This document shows, piece by piece, positions 5,969 through 14,700 of a DNA stretch of 31,028 bases. The notes beneath the pieces are model-generated. The model did no database searches. It was not told the DNA's origin and worked only from the letters and a program-made list of their open reading frames with translations. A program made the position numbers and the translations under genes. Each line of letters starts with the position of its first letter. The first letter of the stretch is position 1. Source of the stretch: Bacteroidales bacterium (GTDB taxonomy: Bacteria > Bacteroidota > Bacteroidia > Bacteroidales > UBA932); NCBI GenBank assembly GCA_024695285.1, contig JAILIM010000020.1:1-31028 (forward strand), read 5' to 3'.

Positions 5969-6957
5969 AAAAGATATTTATCCTCGCTCTCGCGACGCTT
6001 TGCGCTTTCGTGGGCTGCAACAAGGAAAACGGTTCCGATGGCCACTCCAAGGGAGGCGTGGTGCGCTTTTCCACCCACCTCAACGACTACGCCGTAAAGT
6101 CGTCCCTGGCAGAGAACGAGCAGATTGGCGTCTTTGCCGGCGCTCCCATCTCCCGCCTCAACGTGCTGGGTACTGTAAACTCCTCCAAGGGCGTAGACTT
6201 CGCCTCCGGCAGCGAGATTCTCTGGCAGGCCGGACAGACCGAAGCCACCACCTTCGCTGCGTATCATCCCTATAATGCCAACTGCGACGCAGAGCCCGCC
6301 GACCCGTTCAAATTCACCTTCAGCGTTCCCTCAGACCAGAGTTCCGCCGCCAATTACGCCGCGGCAGACCTCCTGACGGCCCTGGCGGCGAATGTGGCCG
6401 TTCCCGCAGACCCTGCCACTGCAGATCCCATTACCCTTACCTTCGGCCATCAGGGCGTCAAGTTTGTTGTTAATATTACCAAAAACAACTCTTCCGAAGT
6501 TGAGAATGTGGAGATCCTGGACACCAATCTTTCCGGTACCGTAGACCTTGAAACCCAGACCGTCGTGTCGCTCACCACTCCCGGCACGATTCTCGCTTTC
6601 CGCCCGGATCCTTCGGCAGATGCCTTCGAGGCCATCATCCTCCCTGCAGAGGATATCGCCCCCAAGATCAGGATAACGGTTACCGGCGGTACCACTTATA
6701 CTTATTCCTTGAACGCCCCCATGATCTTCGCCGCCGGCAAGCAGTACACGGCTTCTATCGATATTACCAGCCAGCAGATTTCCTCAAACCAGGCATCTTT
6801 TGTTGTGGGTGACATTACAGACTGGGAAGTGGTCTCCGATCCGCTTTCCTACGACTCCGATTCGCTTTCCGACGACTCCGATCCTGAGGTAGATAGCCCG
6901 GCGCCCCCTCAAGGGAGGGTCCCTGGCATGGAACACGGCTGGGATCTGGAGTTTTAA
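5965..6957 (+). CDS. Fimbrillin-family lipoprotein
   Basis: This 330-aa protein starts at the MKKIF methionine, because the signal peptide begins there (Cys18 in AFVGC); the frame also has an ATG at 5941 that would add eight residues. The body follows the fimbrillin-like pattern: TSSKGVDF-like early strands, ILWQAGQTEATTFAAYHPYN, LTFGHQGVKFVVNI, and ILPAEDIAPKI before a GKQYTASIDI strand. Such proteins are pilus subunits or pilus-like lipoproteins of Bacteroidales, exported and processed at the cell surface. The last ~45 residues are an unusual acidic Ser/Asp tail (YDSDSLSDDSD) from a 21-bp tandem duplication, then a Pro/Gly-rich end. It is followed after 20 nt by a second fimbrillin-like lipoprotein in the same operon. 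Confidence 0.8.
   Translation: MKKIFILALATLCAFVGCNKENGSDGHSKGGVVRFSTHLNDYAVKSSLAENEQIGVFAGAPISRLNVLGTVNSSKGVDFASGSEILWQAGQTEATTFAAYHPYNANCDAEPADPFKFTFSVPSDQSSAANYAAADLLTALAANVAVPADPATADPITLTFGHQGVKFVVNITKNNSSEVENVEILDTNLSGTVDLETQTVVSLTTPGTILAFRPDPSADAFEAIILPAEDIAPKIRITVTGGTTYTYSLNAPMIFAAGKQYTASIDITSQQISSNQASFVVGDITDWEVVSDPLSYDSDSLSDDSDPEVDSPAPPQGRVPGMEHGWDLEF
6841..6882 (+). repeat. Two-copy 21-bp tandem repeat in the fimbrillin 3' end
   Basis: Units 6841-6861 and 6862-6882 are nearly identical (core CGCTTTCC, one changed base, ACGACTCCGAT). Each encodes a variant of LS(Y/D)DSD, so copy-number change would stay in frame and lengthen the acidic tail. Confidence 0.75.
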
Positions 6958-6977
6958 CCTTTTAAAAAGTCTGCAAC

Positions 6978-8027
6978 ATGAAACGCATCATAACGATTAT
7001 GGTAATGACGGCCTGCGCGGCCGTGCTGATGAACAGTTGCCAGGTATCAATGCCCGAAGTGAAGGAGGGCGTCCAGATGACGATCCAGGCGTCCGTAATC
7101 GCTCCGGCGAGCACGAAGACGATGTATGATTACACGGACGACAAGACGTTGGAAGGGTTCTGGGATTCGGAGGAAGCCATCACGGTGGTCTCTTTCGGCC
7201 AAAACGGCATCACGGCTGTCGACACGTTCACTTCTACCGGTGAAGCAGGCCGCGAGCAAGCAGAATTCTCCGGAACCTGGACCGGAAACGAAGGTGACAA
7301 GATTATCTGCCTGTATCCTCCTGTGGACTCGTACGCAGGCAATTCGATATTCGATGGCGTGAGGGAGGGCTCTCCGACCATTTACATGAGAAACCTTTCG
7401 ACTGCTTCGGGTGCCCTGCAGCACGATGATACGGGGGGCGTTTCCGACGTCGATCTGATGCTGGGCGAGGTGACGGTCGATGAGGGGGAGGGCACCTGGG
7501 TGCACCTGCAGCACCAGTTCGCCGTGTTCCGAATCGAGGTGACCCTCAGGAACTTTCCGTACGAAGCGCCTGCCGGTTCACCTTTCGACCAGGCGAGAAT
7601 CAATACCATCCGCATCAAGTGCGTGGATCCCGACTCGCAAGAAGAGGAAGAGTGGGGCGTGAATGGTGATCCTGTCTTCGTCCGGTTTTCCGGTTTGGAT
7701 GTAACCACCGAAAGCTATAGTGGAGAGCCATTTACGATCGAGAGAGGACCTCAGGACTATTATCTGCTCGATTCCGGCAATTACAGCGAGCTCTGCTTGA
7801 TAGACGATGATGTGGTCGAAAAGACTTTCTTCGTGCCCGTCCGCTTCGATAAGGACCTCGAGGAGGGGTATGAGCTGTGCTTCCAGTTCGGCGGCAACTA
7901 TTACGACGACGAGGAGGAACGCCGGAATTCTGTCACCGTGTTCCCCGGCTGCGACATGCGTAAGACAATTACGTCCAAGCTCTCTCTCGAAAACGGCAAG
8001 ATTTACGGCTTCAAGGTAACCATATAA
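6978..8027 (+). CDS. Fimbrillin-like lipoprotein
   Basis: This 349-aa protein has a lipoprotein signal (Cys21 in VLMNSC). The N-terminal region has STKTMYDYTDD followed by GFWDSEEAITVVSF, the pattern by which many fimbrillin-like proteins start after the lipid anchor. It then has EFSGTWTGNEGDKIICLYPP and VHLQHQFAVFRIEVTLRNFP, equivalent to the conserved second half of the N-terminal domain. The C-terminal domain ends KLSLENGKIYGFKVTI, as fimbrillin-like proteins do. It is probably a minor pilus component or a related surface lipoprotein. It sits 20 nt behind the fimbrillin gene in the same orientation. Confidence 0.7.
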   Translation: MKRIITIMVMTACAAVLMNSCQVSMPEVKEGVQMTIQASVIAPASTKTMYDYTDDKTLEGFWDSEEAITVVSFGQNGITAVDTFTSTGEAGREQAEFSGTWTGNEGDKIICLYPPVDSYAGNSIFDGVREGSPTIYMRNLSTASGALQHDDTGGVSDVDLMLGEVTVDEGEGTWVHLQHQFAVFRIEVTLRNFPYEAPAGSPFDQARINTIRIKCVDPDSQEEEEWGVNGDPVFVRFSGLDVTTESYSGEPFTIERGPQDYYLLDSGNYSELCLIDDDVVEKTFFVPVRFDKDLEEGYELCFQFGGNYYDDEEERRNSVTVFPGCDMRKTITSKLSLENGKIYGFKVTI

Positions 8028-8038
8028 GCACCCGCCCG

Positions 8039-8069
8039 CTTGCTATGCTGTTAAAAAATGTTATCTTTG
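8039..8069 (+). promoter_or_regulatory. Promoter of the small helical protein/PBP4 operon
   Basis: CTTG (8039-8042), 19 nt, then TATCTTTG (8062-8069), a perfect -7 with a -33 one base off. It ends 22 nt before the ATG at 8092. Confidence 0.65.
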
Positions 8070-8091
8070 CCCCGGATTAATTCAGAAAGAC

Positions 8092-8367
8092 ATGAATCTT
8101 AGAGACATCAAAAAAGACATCGACTACGTGCTCAGCGCGTTCATCGAAGATTGTTCACTGGTTGCGGCCGTCAATGCGAAGGTTCCCGAAGAGAAGGCTT
8201 CCGAGCTGATGGAGAAGGCCGTAGACCTCTATAACGAGCTCCGCGACAAGGTAAACAAAGTCGAGGGCCCTGCCGGCAAGTACTACAACGCACTCCGCAA
8301 GGAGGTCCTCGAGAAGACCGACGCCCTCTACGAGGAACTCAGCGCGGCCGTCAAGAAGCAGGCTTGA
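8092..8367 (+). CDS. Conserved small helical protein of unknown function
   Basis: This 91-aa, highly charged, mostly helical protein (MNLRDIKKDIDYVLSAFIED, then ELMEKAVDLYNELRDKV and KEVLEKTDALYEELSAAVKK) has no signal peptide or catalytic motif. The heptad-like pattern suggests a helical bundle or coiled coil. I know similar short proteins in Bacteroidales only as hypotheticals. Its TGA stop overlaps the apparent TTG start of the downstream D,D-peptidase, which argues for translational coupling and possibly a related function. Confidence 0.75.
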   Translation: MNLRDIKKDIDYVLSAFIEDCSLVAAVNAKVPEEKASELMEKAVDLYNELRDKVNKVEGPAGKYYNALRKEVLEKTDALYEELSAAVKKQA

Positions 8368-9872
8368 GTCCGTTAGGGAAGATACTTGTGCCTCTTGTCC
8401 TGCTGGTTTCCGCAGGAGTGGCGGCACAGAACACAGCGACGCAGAAGCTCCTCTCCGGATATGCCGGAAAAGAGCCTCTGCGTTCAGGTATTGTGGGCGT
8501 GCTTGCCGTGCGCGGCGCAGATACCCTCGCCCAGATGAACCGTTCGATGAAAATGGTCCCGGCATCGAACATGAAACTCCTGACAACAGGCCTTGCGCTT
8601 CTCAACCTTGGTGCCGACTGGCAGTTCCGGACCACGCTTTCCTGCACCGGAGAGATCAGGGACGGTGTGCTTGAAGGCGACCTATATATAGTAGGCGGGG
8701 GAGACCCCACCACTGCGGCCCAGACTTCCTGCGCCGACTCCCTTTCCACAACTTTCGCAAACTGGAAGAAAATCCTGGACGACAACGGCATAAAGGCCAT
8801 CAGGGGCGCCGTGGTCGGCGACCCGCGATTCTTCGGCCGGCCCTTCATAGACCCATCATGGCAGGCTGAAGACCTGGGCTCCATCGACGGCGCCGGCCCC
8901 TCAGGCCTGAATTTCTTCGGCAACTCCCAGCTCTTCCTGGTGAGCCCGGGACCTCTGGGGAAGGCCCCGAAGATTGAGCTCCAGTATCCGGATACGCCCT
9001 GGATGAATTATGTCAACTCCGCCGTGACTTCATCATCCGGAACGCCCAACACCATTTATTATCTGGGCACCGGATTCGGCCCCTTCGGCGAGTTCCTCGG
9101 CCAGTTCCCCTCCGGCCGCCAGCCCTACAAATACTACAGCACCAATTCCTTCGGCACCTACACCTGTGCCTATTTCTTCTATAACTACCTGATTTCCCTG
9201 GGAATACCGGTGGATGGCGGCTATGCCGACATCTCTCCGCAGGGCAACATCCGCTCCGACCTGCTGTTCTCCGACGTGGGCAGGAGCGCGGCTCCGCAGG
9301 ATGCCCTGCGGCCCCTGGGCTTCGCCCTTTCGCCCCAGCTCTGGGCGATAGTGCGCGACACCAATTTCGACAGCAACAACTTCTACGCGGAAACGCTGTT
9401 CAACATGCTGTCGGCTAAGCGTTTCGGCAAATCCTCGAGGGACTTGTCCGACGATGCCGAGATGGAGATGCTTTCGGTGCTGGGCCTTCGCCCGGCCGGG
9501 GCTTGCGTCATCCGCGACGGCAGCGGGCTTTCGCGGAAAAACTACGTTTCTCCCGAGTTCTTCGTCCGTTTCCTTAAGCGCATGCACGGCGGTCCGGTGC
9601 GTGACTACTTCGTGAGCTCGCTTCCGGGCCCGGGACAGGGCACCCTGAAATACCGTCTGGCCGGCGTCCAGCCGGAAATACGGAAGCGCGTCCGCATGAA
9701 AAGCGGCTCCATGAACGGCGTGCTCTGCTTCAGCGGCTATATCCTTCCGGCCGACGGCAAACGCGAGAACACCGTCTTCTTCTCCATAATGACCAACAAC
9801 GTCGCCGCCCCGGGCTCAGCCGTGGCGCCGATGCTGGAAGATCTGATCGTGAGTCTGGCTCTGGAGCAGTAG
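8364..9872 (+). CDS. dacB: D-alanyl-D-alanine carboxypeptidase/endopeptidase (PBP4 type, peptidase S13)
   Basis: This 502-aa enzyme trims D-Ala from peptidoglycan stem peptides or cuts cross-links in the periplasm. The three penicillin-binding motifs are visible: SxxK as Ser68-Asn-Met-Lys71, SxN as Ser337-Asn-Asn, and KSG at 446-448. The length fits the family. A signal peptide (LVPLVLLVSAGVAAQ) follows the start. No ATG precedes the signal peptide in this frame; the first plausible initiator is TTG at 8364, overlapping the previous stop as TTGA, and the first internal Met would remove the signal. A GTG at 8388 is an alternative. Its stop lies 1 nt from the stop of convergent smpB. Confidence 0.88.
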   Translation: MSPLGKILVPLVLLVSAGVAAQNTATQKLLSGYAGKEPLRSGIVGVLAVRGADTLAQMNRSMKMVPASNMKLLTTGLALLNLGADWQFRTTLSCTGEIRDGVLEGDLYIVGGGDPTTAAQTSCADSLSTTFANWKKILDDNGIKAIRGAVVGDPRFFGRPFIDPSWQAEDLGSIDGAGPSGLNFFGNSQLFLVSPGPLGKAPKIELQYPDTPWMNYVNSAVTSSSGTPNTIYYLGTGFGPFGEFLGQFPSGRQPYKYYSTNSFGTYTCAYFFYNYLISLGIPVDGGYADISPQGNIRSDLLFSDVGRSAAPQDALRPLGFALSPQLWAIVRDTNFDSNNFYAETLFNMLSAKRFGKSSRDLSDDAEMEMLSVLGLRPAGACVIRDGSGLSRKNYVSPEFFVRFLKRMHGGPVRDYFVSSLPGPGQGTLKYRLAGVQPEIRKRVRMKSGSMNGVLCFSGYILPADGKRENTVFFSIMTNNVAAPGSAVAPMLEDLIVSLALEQ

Positions 9873-9873
9873 C

Positions 9874-10341
9874 CTAATCCCTCTCCATTTCGCGCCGTAT
9901 GTCCTTTTCGCGTATGGTGGCCCGCTTGTCGTACTCCTTCTTGCCCCTTGCCAGGGCGATGTGGAGCTTGGCGAAGCCGTTCTCGGCGATGTAGGCGCGC
10001 ACGGCGATGATGCTCAGGCCCTTGGTCTTTACGGCCTGGGCGAGGTGCCGCAGTTCCCGCTTTGTCAGCAGGAGCTTGCGGTCGCGCGCCGGCTCGTGGC
10101 TGCCCCATTTCGAGGCCCAGAAATAGGTGGAGATGTTCATCCCCTTGACGTAGAGCTCGCCGCCGGAAAAATAGCACCAGGCGTCCTGTAGGGATGCTTT
10201 TCCTGCCCGTAGCGACTTGATTTCGGTGCCCGCGAGCACTATGCCGGCATCGTACTGCTCGAGGAATTCGTAGTCGTACGAGGCCCGCTTGTTGCTCACC
10301 TGCACGCGGGGCGACTTGCCTTTCTTGGAGTTGCCGCTCAT
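9874..10341 (-). CDS. smpB: SsrA-binding protein SmpB
   Basis: This 155-aa protein binds tmRNA (SsrA) and delivers it to stalled ribosomes for trans-translation. Family hallmarks are NKRASYDYEFLEQYDAGIVL, GTEIKSLRAGKASLQDAW, LLLTKRELRHL, GLSIIAVRAYI and FAKLHIALARGKKEYDKR, ending with the basic helix that enters the ribosome (REKDIRREMERD). The open frame extends far upstream, but that part is an antisense-like shadow of metK. The true ATG at 10341 overlaps the metK stop as ATGA, so the two are co-transcribed and probably coupled. Confidence 0.95.
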   Translation of the reverse strand: MSGNSKKGKSPRVQVSNKRASYDYEFLEQYDAGIVLAGTEIKSLRAGKASLQDAWCYFSGGELYVKGMNISTYFWASKWGSHEPARDRKLLLTKRELRHLAQAVKTKGLSIIAVRAYIAENGFAKLHIALARGKKEYDKRATIREKDIRREMERD

Positions 10342-11582
10342 AGGCCGAAGGCATTTTTCAGTTCGTCCACCATGTCCAGCAACTCCCAGCCGAAGAACTG
10401 CACCTCCCGCTCCTCGCCCTGGACCATTACTTTCGCCCGATAGGGCTTGCGGCCCACGTGGCCGTAGGCGGCGGTGGGGGAGAAGATGGGGTTGGTGAGC
10501 CCGAAACGGCGCACGATCGCGGCGGGGCGCAGGTCGAACAACTCGCTGACTTTCTGTGCGATGCATGCGTCGCCCCCGGGTACTTTGGCGGATCCGTAGG
10601 TCTCCACGAACACGCTCACGGGCTCGGCCACGCCGATGGCGTAGGCAAGCTGCACCAGGGCTTCGTCGCACACGCCCGCGGCCACCAGGTTCTTGGCTAT
10701 GTGCCTTGCTGCGTAGGCGGCGCTGCGGTCCACCTTTGAGGAGTCCTTTCCGGAGAAAGCTCCGCCGCCGTGGGCTCCGCGGCCGCCGTAGGTGTCCACG
10801 ATTATCTTGCGTCCGGTCAGTCCGGTGTCGCCGGCGGGACCGCCGATGACGAACTTGCCGGTGGGGTTGACGTGGAGTATCCAGTCGCCCTTGAAGATGG
10901 CGGCCGTGCGTTCGGGAAGCGATGCTATGAGCCTTGGTATCACTATGTTGCGCACATCGGACTCGATCCTTTCGTGCATCGCCTCATCAGAGTCGAATTC
11001 GTCGTGCTGGGTGCTCAGGACTATGGTGTGGACGCGCACCGGATGGTGGTGGGACGAGAATTCCACGGTGAACTGGGCCTTGGCGTCGGGGCGCAGGTAG
11101 GGCATGAGCTCCGGCTCGTTGTGCCGGATGTCGGCAAGCTCCCGGAGAAGCGCGTGCGAGAGACTTAGGGCCAGGGGCATGTAGTTTTCGGTGTCGCGGC
11201 AGGCGTAGCCGAACATCATTCCCTGGTCGCCGGCTCCCTGCTCGTCGGCCTCCTCGCGCACCACGCCGCGGTTGATGTCGGCGCTCTGCTCGTGGATGGT
11301 GCTGATTATGCCGCAGGAAGCTGCGTCGAAGCCGTATTCGGCCTTGGTGTAGCCAATCCTGCGTATCGTGCGGCGCACGGTCTCGTGGATGTCGACGTAG
11401 GCCTTGTCGGAGCGGACTTCGCCGCCCACGACCACCAGGCCGGCGGTGCAGAAGGTCTCACAAGCGACCTTGGCGTCCGGGTCCTGGGAGAGGAACTCGT
11501 CGAGGATTGAATCTGAAATCTGGTCGGCAACCTTGTCGGGATGCCCTTCGGAGACGGACTCCGACGTGAAGAGATAATTCAT
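10338..11582 (-). CDS. metK: S-adenosylmethionine synthase
   Basis: This 414-aa enzyme makes S-adenosylmethionine from methionine and ATP. Motifs include TSESVSEGHPDKVADQISD at the start (ATP/Mg site), EGAGDQGMMFGYA-type sequence (ADEQGAGDQGMMFGYA here), the loop GAHGGGAFSGKDSSKVDRSA, and RPAAIVRRFGL near the end. I start at the Met of MNYLFTSES; the frame extends 12 codons upstream into the leader, but that stretch is the riboswitch. SmpB follows with a 4-nt overlap. The SAM-II-type aptamer ending at the start codon predicts feedback repression of translation by its own product. Confidence 0.97.
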   Translation of the reverse strand: MNYLFTSESVSEGHPDKVADQISDSILDEFLSQDPDAKVACETFCTAGLVVVGGEVRSDKAYVDIHETVRRTIRRIGYTKAEYGFDAASCGIISTIHEQSADINRGVVREEADEQGAGDQGMMFGYACRDTENYMPLALSLSHALLRELADIRHNEPELMPYLRPDAKAQFTVEFSSHHHPVRVHTIVLSTQHDEFDSDEAMHERIESDVRNIVIPRLIASLPERTAAIFKGDWILHVNPTGKFVIGGPAGDTGLTGRKIIVDTYGGRGAHGGGAFSGKDSSKVDRSAAYAARHIAKNLVAAGVCDEALVQLAYAIGVAEPVSVFVETYGSAKVPGGDACIAQKVSELFDLRPAAIVRRFGLTNPIFSPTAAYGHVGRKPYRAKVMVQGEEREVQFFGWELLDMVDELKNAFGL

Positions 11583-11632
11583 TTTAGCATTTTTTAAAGC
11601 GAGGTTGCAAGCATACAAATCTTTCCTCGCAG
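11583..11632 (-). ncRNA. SAM-II riboswitch in the metK leader
   Basis: Read leftward, P1 is GCGAGG (11630-11625) pairing with CCTCGC (11604-11599). The loop carries GATTT (11621-11617) and TTGCAA (11610-11605) immediately before the 3' P1 arm. An A-rich linker and GCTAAA (11588-11583) follow. This order (P1, GAUUU, UUGCAA, P1', A-rich, GCUAAA) is the SAM-II core as I know it. Loop GUAU (11616-11613) can pair with tail AUGC (11590-11587) to form the pseudoknot. GCTAAA abuts the metK ATG, so SAM binding should hide the initiation site. Confidence 0.85.
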
Positions 11633-11643
11633 GTTATTGGGTG

Positions 11644-11651
11644 CAAAGATA
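11644..11651 (-). promoter_or_regulatory. metK -7 promoter element
   Basis: TATCTTTG on the minus strand is a perfect -7 match, placed so that transcription would begin just before the riboswitch P1 stem. No clear TTTG is seen 19-21 nt upstream, so the -33 half is weak or diverged. Confidence 0.55.
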
Positions 11652-11684
11652 AGCAAAAAATGTTAATAAATTGTTGAATTCTTA

Positions 11685-11716
11685 TTTGTGCAGTATCTTT
11701 TCTTGATATAACTTTG
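11685..11716 (+). promoter_or_regulatory. Consensus promoter of the first TonB-receptor operon
   Basis: TTTG (11685-11688), exactly 20 nt, then TAACTTTG (11709-11716) give a full match to the Bacteroidota pattern. It lies about 40 nt before the ATG at 11756. The divergent metK -7 is about 35 nt away, so the two operons share one short control region. Confidence 0.75.
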
Positions 11717-11755
11717 TAGCACGAAAATAAAACATTGTTACATTATTTTTATTTT

Positions 11756-14700
11756 ATGAAAAAAACATTCAAAGCGATGTTGCTGTCACTGGCAGCGATG
11801 TTTCTTGCCGTGTCTGCCTACGCGCAGGTCACGACTGCTTCTCTCGGTGGCAAGGTCACCGATGCCAAAGGGGAGGCCATCCCCGGAGCCACCGTCGTGG
11901 CCGTGCACACCCCTTCCGGGTCGCAGTACTACGGTCTCACGAACGCAGAAGGCCGCTACAACATCAACGGTATGCGTTCAGGCGGTCCCTACTCTGTGGA
12001 GATTTCCTGCCTTGGCTATCGCAAGGTCAACTACACCGACGTCACGCTGCAGCTTGCTGAAGTGTTCTCCCTGGACGCCAGTCTCACCGACGACGCGGAG
12101 ATGTTGTCCGAGGCCGTCGTGATCTCGACCGCGTCTTCCAAATTCCCCACTGAGAAGACGGGAGCTGCCACCAACATCAGCAACCGTGAAATGATGGGTA
12201 TGCCGACTGTCAACCGCCAGCTCACCGACATCACCCGCCTTTCTCCCTACGGCGGCAACGGAATGAGCTTCGCAGGTACCGACGGACGTACCGCAAACTT
12301 CACCGTTGACGGTGCCAATTTCAACAACAACTTCGGTCTTTCCGACAAGCTTCCCGGCGGCGGCAATCCTATTTCCATCGACGCCCTCGAGGAACTTCAG
12401 GTCGTGATTTCCCCCTACGACGTGCGCCAGGCCAACTTCAAGGGCGGCGGCGTCAACGCCATCACCAAGTCCGGCACCAACACCCTGAAGGGTACCGCCT
12501 ACGTGTACCACCGCAACGAGAATATGCGCGGAAGCACCATCTTCGGCACTGACATCCCCACTGCCCGCGAGACCGACCGCAACACTACTTACGGTATGAC
12601 TCTCGGCGGCCCTATCGTGAAGAACAAACTCTTCTTCTTCGTCAACTTCGAGTACAGCAAGACTCCTTCCGTGGCTGTCCGCTGGAGGGCCCGCGCCGAT
12701 GAAAGCGTGACCCCGAGCGAGGCCCTGAACATTTCCTACACCACCGTGGGAGATCTCGAAAGGGTCAAGAACTACGTGGAGAGCAAGTACGGCTACAAGA
12801 CCGGTTCCTACACCGATTTCCCCGCCGACGAGAACAACCTCAAGGCCCTTGCCCGCCTGGACTGGAACATCAGCGACAAGCACCACCTGTCCCTGCGCTA
12901 CACCTTCACAAATAATCTCATCTGGAACGGCCCCAACGCCTCCTCCATGGACGGCGGCACCCGTTCGCCCTATGCGCGTACATCCCTGTACTCGATGTCG
13001 TTCGCGAATTCGATGTATTCGATGAACAACCGCGCCCATTCTGCGGCCATCGACCTCAACAGCCAGATTTCCAACAACCTGTCCAACCAGTTGCTGGTGA
13101 CCTTCTCGCTCCTTCCCGACGTCCGAGGCACCAACTCCACCGACTTCCCGTTCATCGACATCCAGGACGGCACCGGCAACAACGTGCAGTACATGTCCCT
13201 GGGTTATGAACTCTTCACCTGGAACAATGCGGTCAACAACACCGTCGGCACCATCAAGGATGACATTACCTGGTACACTGGCAACCATAAGGTGACCGCC
13301 GGTGTCAGCTACGAATACCAGCTGGCCGACAACCAGTATATGCGCAACGGTACAGGTTACTACCGCTACGCCAGCGTCAACGACTTCCTCAACGGAGCAG
13401 TCCCTGAGGTCGTCGCCCTGACCTACGGCTACATCAAGGACGGCTCGAACACTCCCGAGTTCGCTCCTGCAGCCCGTGTCCAGTTCCACAAGCCCAGCCT
13501 ATACGTGCAGGATGAATGGGCGGCAACCGACCGCCTGAAAGTGACCGCCGGCGTCCGCTTCGACGGCCTGCTCTTCGACAACAAGGACCTGATGACCAAC
13601 GCGGCCATCAAGGCGATAAACTATTACCCCAAGACCTACGGCTACACTGAGCAGCATATCGACACCGGCGTATGGCCCACCGCCACGGTGACCGTTTCTC
13701 CCCGTGTAGGTTTCACCTGGGACGTCCTCGGCAACAAGAGCCTCAAGGTCCGCGGCGGTACCGGCCTCTTTGCCGGCCGTATCCCTCTCGTGTTCTTCAC
13801 CAATATGCCTACCAACGGCGGTCTGGTGCAGTACAGGGCTGCCCTCAACGCCAAGTCCAAACTTAACGGCGAACTCATTGATATGAACCAGTTTGCCGGT
13901 GGCGTCCTGACCCGTGAGCAGCTCTACAACAAACTCATCTCCATGGGCTTCCCTTCAAAGGCCACTCCCGAATCCGGCACCGTGCCTTCTTCGGTTGCAG
14001 CCGTGGATCCCAAGTTCAGGATGCCGCAGGAGTGGAAGACCTCCCTCGCCATCGACTACAGCTTCCCGACCAGTTTCCCCTTCACCATCAGTGCTGAAGG
14101 CATATTCAACAAGACTGTCAACGACGTGACAATGTCCGACTGGAGCATGAAGCCGGTCGAAAGCTTCGCCACCTTCAACGGAGCCGACAACCGTCCCATC
14201 TATCCTTCCAGTTTCCGCAATGCCACCAAGGCTTTCGTGCTCAGCAACACTTCTCTCGGCTACGGCTGGTCCGGCACCTTCAGCGTGAAGATGCAGCCCA
14301 TCCCCGAACTTAGTTTCTACGCTGCCTACACCCACCTGGCCCGCTACGAAGTCACCGGTCTCCCCGGTTCCGACGCCGAGTCTGCATTCACCTACGTGCC
14401 CACTGTGAAGGGTCCCAACAACATCCCCCTGCACAGTTCGCAGTACGTGACCCCCGACCGTGTGATCGCTTCCCTGACCCACAGCGACCACAGCGGCAAC
14501 CACTTCAGCTTGATTTATGAGGCCTGGAGGGGCGGCTACAACTACTCTTATATGCTCGCCAACGATATGAACGGAGACGGCTATCAGTACGACGCCCTCT
14601 ACATTCCTACCGACAGCCAGGTGGCCAACAAGGAATTCCGCTTCGTGTCTGACGACGACGCCCAGCGCTTCATGGCATTCGTCAACAACGATCCTTACCT

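Noticed and set aside
10342..10671. N-terminal extension of smpB upstream of 10341
   Set aside because: It overlaps metK in another frame, is Arg/Pro-rich, and the SmpB family starts at the ATG that overlaps the metK stop.
11978..13489. A 503-codon leftward open frame
   Set aside because: Antisense to the Oar-like TonB receptor; same Val/Gly-rich shadow composition.
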